From contig JAWGHR010000001.1 in assembly GCA_032560695.1 (NCBI GenBank), positions 310,001 to 374,000 of the forward strand: a stretch of 64,000 nt of DNA. Reading direction: 5' to 3'. Below the pieces are notes generated by a model. That model was not told the origin of the DNA and made no database searches. It saw only the letters and a list, made by a program, of their open reading frames with translations. Origin of the DNA: Peptoniphilus_A harei_B. Its GTDB lineage: Bacteria > Bacillota > Clostridia > Tissierellales > Peptoniphilaceae. Positions 1-7,118 of the stretch are shown in pieces. Position numbers and translations under genes: made by a program. Each line of letters begins with the position of its first letter. The first letter of the stretch is position 1.

Positions 1-1
1 T

Positions 2-769
2 AATGTTCTTAAGAAGGGTATCACTGATGGCTACCAAACAATGGATGCTATTGCAGGTTGTATGTTTGCCCTTGTTGTTATTGGCGCTGTTAAGACAAGA
101 AATTATTCTTCACAAAAGCTTGAGATTAAGGCAACTATTTTATCAAGTATTATTGCCGTAATCTTCTTGGCATTAATCTACGGAGGACTATTATATCTTG
201 GAGCCCAAACTTCAAGCCTAGGAATTTATGATGCTAATACCGATTCAACTAAACTTCTTGTTGATATTACAAATAGAGTTCTTGGTGGTACAGGCGTTTA
301 TATCCTTGGTATTATAACTGCACTTGCTTGTCTTACAACTGCTATTGGACTTATATCTGCAACTGGTAACTTCTTCAACGACTTAACTTTTAACAAAGTT
401 TCCTATGAAAGAATTGTTGTTATAGGCTCTATTGTTTCATGCTTAATATCAATGCTTGGTGTTACACAAATTATTAAAATTTCTGCACCAATTCTTGAAG
501 TTATTTATCCATGTGCAATGACAATTGTTATCCTTGGACTATTTAATGAAAAAATAAAGGACGACTTAGTGTTTAAGGTTCCTTCTCTTGTTTCACTACT
601 ATTTGGTTTCTTATTTGTCCTACAAGGCAAAGAACTTCTTGGTGGATTTGGAGAAATGTTGACAAAGTTACCACTTACTGAGTTTGGTCTTGGTTGGGTA
701 TGCCCAATGCTTATTGGACTTGTAGTTGCTCTTGTAATTTCATCTACAAGACATCCTAAGGAAGCTTAA
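2..769 (+). CDS. brnQ: Branched-chain amino acid carrier BrnQ, 5'-truncated
   Basis: The reading frame is open from base 2, so the gene starts before the window. The first methionine in view, at base 41, is internal. The protein has repeated hydrophobic helices and the stretch ALACLTTAIGLISATGNFF, which closely matches the same region of the complete BrnQ at 55739-57082 (TLACLTTCIGLISSGSEYF). BrnQ (LIVCS family) is a cation-coupled symporter for leucine, isoleucine and valine in the cytoplasmic membrane. Only about the last 255 of the usual ~440 residues are visible. A hairpin terminator follows at 791-829. Confidence 0.9.
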   Translation, partial: NVLKKGITDGYQTMDAIAGCMFALVVIGAVKTRNYSSQKLEIKATILSSIIAVIFLALIYGGLLYLGAQTSSLGIYDANTDSTKLLVDITNRVLGGTGVYILGIITALACLTTAIGLISATGNFFNDLTFNKVSYERIVVIGSIVSCLISMLGVTQIIKISAPILEVIYPCAMTIVILGLFNEKIKDDLVFKVPSLVSLLFGFLFVLQGKELLGGFGEMLTKLPLTEFGLGWVCPMLIGLVVALVISSTRHPKEA

Positions 770-790
770 AGATTTAAAAAATGCAAAAAG

Positions 791-829
791 AAAAACTCTT
801 ATTACTTATTGAGTAACAAGAGTTTTTTT
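791..829. terminator. Bidirectional hairpin terminator between brnQ and radA
   Basis: A 12-bp stem with one mismatch (ACTCTTATTACT / AGTAACAAGAGT) is flanked by an A run on the left and seven T on the right. It can therefore end both the plus-strand brnQ and the minus-strand clpC-radA operon. Confidence 0.8.
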
Positions 830-841
830 ATTGCCTAAATT

Positions 842-2221
842 TTATAAGTTAAAGATTTTACCCAGGACTTCAGAGATATTTGACATCTTAATGACTTCTA
901 AGTCCTTATAGTTTTCTTCCTTTACATTGGAATATTTTGAGACATAGGCTTTTTTGAAGCCCATTCTCTCTGCCTCCTTGAGTCTTATGTCAAGGCTTGG
1001 AACATTTTTTAACTCTCCCGTAAGTCCCACATCGGCAATAAAAACTGAGTTAGCTTCAACGGGCTTGTTAAGAGTAGAGGATACAATAGAAACCATTACA
1101 GAAAGGTTTGATGCCTGTTCCTTAACTTTTATGCCGCCAGTTGACTTGACTACAATATTTTTGTCTAAGAAGGTCATGCCTGCTCTCTCTTCAAGAATTG
1201 AAACAAGAGTGTTTAGGTGCTCCCTTCTCACTGATTCAGAAATCCTTGAGGGATAAGGGAGGAAGGACTTAGAGGCAAGGGCTTCTGTCTCAAGAATTAT
1301 TGGCCTTGTTCCCTCTCTTATAACTGAAAGAGATGAACCTGGCACTTGCTCTGATGCCGACCTCTTAGTCATAAAGTATTCTGATGGGTTGTCAATTGAA
1401 ATCATTCCCTTTTCTGTCATGGAGAAAAATCCAATCTCACCAGTAGACCCATATCTGTTCTTTGTTGTCATAAGTGACCTCAAGTCCTCTGATGAGTCGC
1501 CATCAATTAAGAGGACAGTATCCACTAAGTGCTCAAGACTTCTAACACCTGCAAGCTCATCTTGCTTGGTCATTTGACCAACTAAGAAAACCATGCGAGG
1601 TTTTTCTAGGTCCTTGGCAACTTCTGTCATCTTGTAGGCACACTCCATAGTTTGAGTTGGGGTCCCTGGCCTTTGTGGAAACTCATCAAGAGTAAAGGTT
1701 TGAATTGAGTCGATAATTATAAGCTGGGGATCAATTTTTTCAACCTGGTCCAAAACAGAGTTAAGGGAAGTCACAGAATAAACCCAAATATTTTCTGAAA
1801 GCTTGTCGAGAATCCTCTCAGCCCTCATCTTAATTTGTGTTTCTGATTCTTCTCCCGATGCGTAAAGGACCCTCATACCCTTGTTGGCAAGGTCATTGGC
1901 AACCTGCATAAGAAGAGTTGACTTACCTGAACCAGGCTTCGCAGTCAAGATGCTAACAGAATCACGAACGATTCCCCCGCCCATGACCCTGTTAAATTCT
2001 TCTATGCCAGTCTTGACTCTCTCATCAGAAGAAACTGCAACAGTATTTAGTTTTTGTGCATCTTTTTTAACTTTTTTGGTTCTTGTGGAAGTCTTTCCCG
2101 AAGAAGACTCCTCTTCCTTTTCTTCTAAGCTGTTCCAAGAACCACAGTTGGGACACTTCCCAAAAAACCCATGGGAAATGTAGCCACATTTATTACATTG
2201 ATAGACTATTTTCTTTTTCAT
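842..2221 (-). CDS. radA: DNA repair protein RadA/Sms
   Basis: RadA is a RecA-like, DnaB-type branch-migration helicase used in recombination and repair. The 459 residues match the family length. The N-terminus has a C4 zinc finger (CNKCGYISHGFFGKCPNC). A Walker A motif (KPGSGKST) follows near residue 96. The RadA signature appears as KNRYG rather than the usual KNRFG, a conservative change. A C-terminal Lon-protease-like domain holds ADVGLTGELKNVPSLDIRL. It is the last gene of the ctsR operon. Its start overlaps the end of clpC by 29 bases and is preceded by AAGGCGAAAG, so it is probably translationally coupled. Confidence 0.97.
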   Translation of the reverse strand: MKKKIVYQCNKCGYISHGFFGKCPNCGSWNSLEEKEEESSSGKTSTRTKKVKKDAQKLNTVAVSSDERVKTGIEEFNRVMGGGIVRDSVSILTAKPGSGKSTLLMQVANDLANKGMRVLYASGEESETQIKMRAERILDKLSENIWVYSVTSLNSVLDQVEKIDPQLIIIDSIQTFTLDEFPQRPGTPTQTMECAYKMTEVAKDLEKPRMVFLVGQMTKQDELAGVRSLEHLVDTVLLIDGDSSEDLRSLMTTKNRYGSTGEIGFFSMTEKGMISIDNPSEYFMTKRSASEQVPGSSLSVIREGTRPIILETEALASKSFLPYPSRISESVRREHLNTLVSILEERAGMTFLDKNIVVKSTGGIKVKEQASNLSVMVSIVSSTLNKPVEANSVFIADVGLTGELKNVPSLDIRLKEAERMGFKKAYVSKYSNVKEENYKDLEVIKMSNISEVLGKIFNL

Positions 2222-4658
2222 CTTTCGCCTTTTTTGTCTTCTTTAGCTTTTTTATTTGAACCTTCTTGTATTTAACATCTACAGAAATTTCGTCGCCATC
2301 CTTGATCTTTCCATCTAAGAATTCATCAGCAATCTTATCTTCAATTAATTTTGTAATAGTTCTTTGAAGAGGCCTTGCACCAAAGACCTTATCATAACCC
2401 TCGTCAACTAAGAAGTTGATGAGTTTATTTGTGTAAGTGGCCTTGATGCCCATGTCCTTAAGTCTAAAGTTTAGTGTATCAAGCATGTTCTTAACAATTT
2501 CTTTGATTTCAGTTTTTTCAAGAGCCTTAAAGATAACTACATCATCAACCCTATTTAAAAATTCTGGCTTAAACATATCTTTTAGGGACTGGTCTATAAT
2601 TTTCTTCATGTTTTCAAACTCACTTTTCTTTGCAGAGTCTTCTGAAGTTGAGAAACCTAAAACTGAATTCTTTGCCAAGAGGTTGGCACCTGCGTTGGAT
2701 GTCATAATTATTACTGTGTCTTTGAAGTTTACAGTTCTTCCCTTGGAGTCAGTTAGCCTTCCTTCGTCAAGAATTTGTAGAAGAATGTTAAATATATCTG
2801 GGTGGGCTTTTTCAATTTCATCTAAAAGAATTACTGAATAAGGGTTTGTCCTAACAGCTTCTGTGAGCTCGCCACCTTCGTCGTAACCAACATATCCTGG
2901 AGGTGAACCCACAAGTCTTGATACAGTGAATTTTTCCATGTATTCAGACATGTCAAACCTAATCATGTTCTCTTCTTTTCCAAATAAATTTTTGGCTAGG
3001 CTCTTTGCAAGATAAGTCTTACCAACACCTGTTGGACCAACAAAGATGAAGGAACCTATTGGCTTGTTTGGATCCTTAAGCCCAATTCGTGACCTCTTTA
3101 TAGCTTTGGCAAGAGCCTCAACAGCTTGGTCTTGTCCCTTGACGTCTTCTTTTAGTTTGATGTCAAGGTCTCTTAGTTTTTCTGTCTCTTCTTCTGTCAT
3201 TTCAGTTACAGGAACCTTGGACCAATCAGAGACTATGTCAGCTATAAGTTCTGGAGAAACTTCCTTTTTAGATTCTTTTTCTCTAAATTCTGCTCTCTTT
3301 TCTTCTAGTTCCTTTTCAACTTTCTTTTGCTCATCTCGAAGGTTGGCTGCAAGTTCATAGTCTTGGTCTCTTACTGCTTGGTTTTTCTTTTCTTCAATAT
3401 CTTCAAGGTCCAGCTTATATTTTTCTTCAAACTCTGGAAGCTTGTAGGATTCAATTTTTAATTTTGAGCTTGCTTCATCAATGAGGTCAATAGCCTTGTC
3501 TGGCAAGAACCTGTCGTTAAGATATCTGTCTGAATATTTTACAGCTGCTTCAATACTTTCATCTGGAATTATTACATTGTGGTGGTCTTCGTAAATCTTT
3601 TTAAGACCTTGGATGATCTTTATTGAATCCTCTGCACTTGGTTCATCAACCATTATAGGCATAAGCCTTCTCTCAAAAGCAGAATCCTTTTCAATTTTTT
3701 GCCTGTATTCTGTAATTGTTGTAGCTCCAATAATTTGTAAGACTGACTTTGTAAGCATAGGCTTTAGAATATTTGAAGCGTCAAGAGATCCTTCAGCAGA
3801 TCCGGCTCCAATTATTACGTGCATTTCATCAATGAATAAAATAATATTTTTATTCTTGCTTGCTTCCTTAGTTACATTTTTTAATCTCTCTTCAAAGTCT
3901 CCCCTGTATTTTGCTCCAGCAATTAGTTGAGAAATATCTAGGGTTAATATAATTTTGTCCTTCATAATTTCCGGTACATTTCCTGCAACAATTTCTGCTG
4001 CAAGCCCCTCAGCTATGGCAGTTTTACCAACACCTGGCTCTCCAATTAGGACTGGGTTGTTCTTTGTCCTTCTAGATAGAACTTGGATAACCCTTTTTAT
4101 TTCTTTTTCTCTTCCAATTACCGGGTCAATTTTCCCCTCTTCAGCCTTTTTATTTAGATTAGTCGTATATTTTTCTAGGGCTTCTGAACCAGCTTCGTCG
4201 CCTTCTTCATAATCTTCATAATCTTCCATATTATTTAAAATATCATTTTCAAGACTCATAATATCAATACCTAGTCTTTTTAGAACTAGGATGGCAACTC
4301 CTTGACCCTCTCTTAGGATACCAAGTAAAAGGTGGTCAGTTGACACTGTGTTTTCACCCATTTCTCTTGAAACTTCAAAGGCAAGTTCAAAGATTCTCTT
4401 AGTCCTTGGAGTGTAAGCAATGCTTGACACCACTGGACCTTGACCTTGGCTAACTATGTCCATAGTGGTTTCCTTGGCTTTCTTGTAATCTATCCCAAGC
4501 TTTGAAAGAATATGGGCTCCTGCATCTGTTCCTTCTCGCAAAATTCCAAGAAGAATGTGTTCTGACCCTATATATGAATGCCTCTGTTCCCTTGCTTCTT
4601 GCTGAGCAAAGAGGATGGCTTTTTGTGATTTTTCACTAAATCTTCCAAACATACTCAT
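2193..4658 (-). CDS. clpC: ATP-dependent Clp protease ATPase subunit ClpC
   Basis: ClpC is a Hsp100/Clp AAA+ unfoldase that feeds substrates to ClpP, working with adaptors such as McsB or MecA. The 821 residues hold two N-terminal Clp repeats (about 1-145), AAA1 with Walker A GEPGVGKT at 206-213, a middle UVR/coiled-coil region around 420-460, and AAA2 with GPTGVGKT near 545 and the SPPGYVGY substrate pore loop. The C-terminus is lysine-rich. The start ATG has a strong AAGGAGG site seven bases upstream and overlaps the stop of the mcsB-like gene by four bases. CtsR is expected to repress it through the operon promoter. Confidence 0.97.
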   Translation of the reverse strand: MSMFGRFSEKSQKAILFAQQEAREQRHSYIGSEHILLGILREGTDAGAHILSKLGIDYKKAKETTMDIVSQGQGPVVSSIAYTPRTKRIFELAFEVSREMGENTVSTDHLLLGILREGQGVAILVLKRLGIDIMSLENDILNNMEDYEDYEEGDEAGSEALEKYTTNLNKKAEEGKIDPVIGREKEIKRVIQVLSRRTKNNPVLIGEPGVGKTAIAEGLAAEIVAGNVPEIMKDKIILTLDISQLIAGAKYRGDFEERLKNVTKEASKNKNIILFIDEMHVIIGAGSAEGSLDASNILKPMLTKSVLQIIGATTITEYRQKIEKDSAFERRLMPIMVDEPSAEDSIKIIQGLKKIYEDHHNVIIPDESIEAAVKYSDRYLNDRFLPDKAIDLIDEASSKLKIESYKLPEFEEKYKLDLEDIEEKKNQAVRDQDYELAANLRDEQKKVEKELEEKRAEFREKESKKEVSPELIADIVSDWSKVPVTEMTEEETEKLRDLDIKLKEDVKGQDQAVEALAKAIKRSRIGLKDPNKPIGSFIFVGPTGVGKTYLAKSLAKNLFGKEENMIRFDMSEYMEKFTVSRLVGSPPGYVGYDEGGELTEAVRTNPYSVILLDEIEKAHPDIFNILLQILDEGRLTDSKGRTVNFKDTVIIMTSNAGANLLAKNSVLGFSTSEDSAKKSEFENMKKIIDQSLKDMFKPEFLNRVDDVVIFKALEKTEIKEIVKNMLDTLNFRLKDMGIKATYTNKLINFLVDEGYDKVFGARPLQRTITKLIEDKIADEFLDGKIKDGDEISVDVKYKKVQIKKLKKTKKAKDEKENSLSM

Positions 4659-5635
4659 TTGAAAACCTCCTTCATGAGAGCTCTCGACTTGTTAGCCCTT
4701 AGGATGTCTCTTGACTTTAGGTCTAATATTGAGCCTCTCTCAATTTGTAAGTGTCCATTTCTTAGATTCATAATTTCTTGGTAAAAGTCAAATTCCCTAT
4801 TTGGCTTTAAGATTGAAAGCTCAATCCCCAAATTAATCATGCTCATGGACTGCATCATCTCTTCTTCCGACAATAACCTTGCATTGGCAAGTAGGCCGTA
4901 GGACCTGTTAACCATGTCTTCAAGGCTAATAATATTATCAAGATAAAGTTTTTTTCTATTTTCTCTTTCAACATCGGCGATCTCGTCGCTAATAAGTTTT
5001 AATTTTTCTATATAAGATCCTTCCTCTTCTGTCAAAGTTGACTCAAAGGAAAGGGTGTAAATACTTGCAAGGGCCTTCTTGGAACTGTCCCTATAAGAAC
5101 CTAAGGTGTAGCCAAGTCTTGATAGTCCCTTGGCAATTTCATTTATACCAAAATAATTTAGGGCTGGCAGGTATAAAAATGCTATGGGTTTAAATCCAGT
5201 TCCTGCATTAAAAACTCTTGAAGTCAAATACCCATACTCTGGACTAAAGGCAAAGTTTATATTTTCTTCAAGCCTTCCTTCTAAATCATAGATTTCCTTA
5301 TAAAGTTCATCAAGTGACTGAATCCTAGAAAACTTTGAAAGTTCTAGGTGTTCACTGGAGTTAATCAGAATATCTGGCTCATCAACTTTTTGATAGAAGC
5401 CGATGTTTTTCTTTTCTACAAATCTCTTGCCAAGTCGTCCCTCTTCAATAAGATTTAATTTTTTGAGGGATGACATCTTTTCTATATCAAGATTTTCATA
5501 ACCCATTTCTCTAATTATTGGGTCAAGAAATTCTAAATTTTCTCTTAATTCTTCGTCTGACATAGTGTTGACGAAGTTCTTGCCGTCAATATTTCTATAT
5601 AACTTTACCTTATTTCCTAAAATAATTTTAGACAT
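4655..5635 (-). CDS. McsB-like protein, catalytically degenerate arginine-kinase homologue
   Basis: This gene holds the mcsB position and is about 326 residues, a little short of the usual ~350-360. The fold can be traced by LINSSEHLELSKF, an LTxxxxNxGTG segment and SYGLLANARLLSEEE near the end. Residues needed for protein-arginine phosphorylation in McsB appear lost. The SxRxRLxRN nucleotide motif reads GNKVKLYRN (residues 7-15). The active-site CPTNxGTG reads RVFNAGTG (about 140-147), so the cysteine is replaced. The RGxxGEGS segment reads LGSYRDSS (178-185). ATG at 5635 is preferred over 5641 because AAGGA lies eight bases upstream. It may act as a non-catalytic ClpC/CtsR adaptor, which is inference. 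Confidence 0.8.
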   Translation of the reverse strand: MSKIILGNKVKLYRNIDGKNFVNTMSDEELRENLEFLDPIIREMGYENLDIEKMSSLKKLNLIEEGRLGKRFVEKKNIGFYQKVDEPDILINSSEHLELSKFSRIQSLDELYKEIYDLEGRLEENINFAFSPEYGYLTSRVFNAGTGFKPIAFLYLPALNYFGINEIAKGLSRLGYTLGSYRDSSKKALASIYTLSFESTLTEEEGSYIEKLKLISDEIADVERENRKKLYLDNIISLEDMVNRSYGLLANARLLSEEEMMQSMSMINLGIELSILKPNREFDFYQEIMNLRNGHLQIERGSILDLKSRDILRANKSRALMKEVFK

Positions 5636-6140
5636 TGGCATCTTCCTTTAAAGTTTTTATCTCATCCCTTATCTCTGCAGCCTTTTCATATTCTTCTAGG
5701 CTGACAGCAAGGTCCAACTTTTCCCTAAGGTCTTCAAGCTTCCTATTGTAGTAAATGTAGGACTCTGAGTTCTTGGGAATTTTTCCCCTGTATTTTAAAT
5801 TTATATTTAAGGCATTAAGATAAGACTTAATTTCATTTCCAAAGGAGTCATAACATTTTGGACAACCAAGGACTCCTGTGTTTTTAAGTTCTCTAAAACT
5901 CCTGCCACAATATTCGCATCTAATTTCATCTTCCTCATCCTTATAGGAGTTGGCAGTGAATTTAAAAATATTTTTTAGGGCATTTTCAAGTTGAGGAATT
6001 ATATTTTGATAGCCCTGAAATTCCTTTTTAAATTTTTCTTCAGCACAAACTTGGCAGAGATGAACTTCTTCTACTTCGTCATTATTTATCCTTGTGTATG
6101 AAATTATTGATTCTCTTTCTTTGCAGTTGTCGCACAACAT
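5628..6140 (-). CDS. mcsA: McsA, zinc-finger activator of the McsB/ClpC system
   Basis: McsA binds metals through CxxC pairs and modulates McsB and CtsR in the heat and metal stress response. The 170 residues contain four CxxC pairs: CDNC at the start, CQVC near 29, CEYC near 75 and CPKC near 94. A C-terminal UVR motif lies near 138-165 (LEEYEKAAEIRDEIKTLKE). It sits 11 bases after ctsR. It keeps all four cysteine pairs although its usual partner, the McsB-like protein, has lost its catalytic motifs. The start is supported by AGGAGGGAAGAAG. Confidence 0.93.
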   Translation of the reverse strand: MLCDNCKERESIISYTRINNDEVEEVHLCQVCAEEKFKKEFQGYQNIIPQLENALKNIFKFTANSYKDEEDEIRCEYCGRSFRELKNTGVLGCPKCYDSFGNEIKSYLNALNINLKYRGKIPKNSESYIYYNRKLEDLREKLDLAVSLEEYEKAAEIRDEIKTLKEDANV

Positions 6141-6151
6141 CTTCTTCCCTC

Positions 6152-6604
6152 CTAGCTGAAAATAACGAGGAGCATATTCTTTAACAAATCTGCCCTCAAT
6201 TCATTTCTATTTTCGCATTGACTTAGAGATCTATCAGACAAGCTCACCTTAATGAGTTCCATTTCTCTTTTAGTGACCTTCTTTAGCCTCACAAGTTCCT
6301 CTAGTAAATCATCTGAATTATTTTTTGTAATAGAGTCGCCTATGAAGTTCAAAAATCTCTCAAGCCTTTCTTCATCATCTTCTAGTTTAACTTTTACGAT
6401 CCTAATGTAGCCGCCGCCACCACGTCTTGACTCAACGTAGTAGCCCTTAAAGGGCGTGAACCTAGTTGTTAAGACATAATTTATTTGTGAAGGGGCACAG
6501 TTAAATTGGTCTGAAATTTTTGATCTTTGTATTTCAACAACTCCATCAGATTCAAATATCAATTCATTTAAAAATTCTTCTATGGAATTGGACAATTTTG
6601 CCAT
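6152..6604 (-). CDS. ctsR: Transcriptional repressor CtsR
   Basis: CtsR is the class III heat-shock repressor of clp genes in Firmicutes. The 150 residues begin with a winged helix-turn-helix and include the glycine-rich wing RRGGGGYIRI near 60-70, which works as the protein thermosensor in studied CtsR proteins. The gene opens the ctsR-mcsA-mcsB-clpC-radA operon. A CtsR operator lies 12 bases upstream of the start codon, consistent with autoregulation. Confidence 0.96.
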   Translation of the reverse strand: MAKLSNSIEEFLNELIFESDGVVEIQRSKISDQFNCAPSQINYVLTTRFTPFKGYYVESRRGGGGYIRIVKVKLEDDEERLERFLNFIGDSITKNNSDDLLEELVRLKKVTKREMELIKVSLSDRSLSQCENRNELRADLLKNMLLVIFS

Positions 6605-6615
6605 AAAACCATTCC

Positions 6616-6632
6616 TTTGACTATCTTTGTCT
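6616..6632 (-). promoter_or_regulatory. CtsR operator upstream of ctsR
   Basis: Read on the minus strand the site is AGACAAA-GAT-AGTCAAA. It matches the CtsR tandem heptad (RGTCAAA, 3-base spacer, RGTCAAA) at 13 of 14 positions. It abuts and partly covers the ribosome site AAAGGAATGG of ctsR, so bound CtsR would block transcription close to the start codon. Confidence 0.85.
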
Positions 6633-6761
6633 TTTAAATCAGAATAAATCTGACTATCTTTTACTATCTCTAGTTTAATATAAACTATGGCTTTTGTAAA
6701 GTATTTGATCTTTCCCTTAGTTTACCCTAATAGTATTGAAATTAATTATTAAAGACCAGAA

Positions 6762-7048
6762 AATTTTTATAAGTTCACAAAAGTTTATCACTTTTTCAGT
6801 AATTATAAAGTTGAGATCGAATTCTAAGTAATAAATGAAGGCAAGCCCATAAATTAATACAGCTTTACAAATAAGTGTAAGGTCATAAACTTTTATGGCT
6901 TAAACAATAGGTGCTGAGTCTTAAATTTCTCTAGCTTAGTAAATAAATTTAAAGTCATAAATTTTTTTAACTTCATCAATAATAATAAAGTCATAAAATA
7001 TTCTAACTTAATAAATAAGTCTAAAGTTAAAAATATCACTTGCTCACG
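6762..7048. repeat. Degenerate tandem array, 36-bp period, about eight units
   Basis: Inside the 514-base gap between ctsR and the EF-G-like gene, the sequence has a strict 36-base period. Units start at 6762, 6798, 6834, 6870, 6906, 6942, 6978 and 7014. The clearest are 6870-7013, each starting AATA and carrying a central AAGTCATAAA-like core and a later GCTT or ACTT. There are no unique spacers, no inverted terminal repeats and no open frame. No other part of the gap looks coding. The function is unknown. Confidence 0.7.
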
Positions 7049-7062
7049 AATTTATTTTTCAT

Positions 7063-7101
7063 AAAAAAATATCTGCTGGAGATTTCTCTCCAACAGATAT
7101 T
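7063..7101 (-). terminator. Terminator of the EF-G-like gene
   Basis: On the minus strand there is a 13-bp stem ATATCTGTTGGAG / CTCCAGCAGATAT (one wobble) followed by seven T, starting about 18 bases after the stop codon. Confidence 0.9.
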
Positions 7102-7118
7102 ATAAAATATTTTTAATT

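Noticed and set aside
2437..4212. Several long plus-strand open frames opposite clpC
   Set aside because: Serine- and isoleucine-rich antisense shadows of conserved ClpC codons without ribosome sites.
6762..7048. CRISPR array, because the repeat period is 36 bases
   Set aside because: Units lie directly next to each other with no unique spacers, are strongly diverged, and no cas genes are present.
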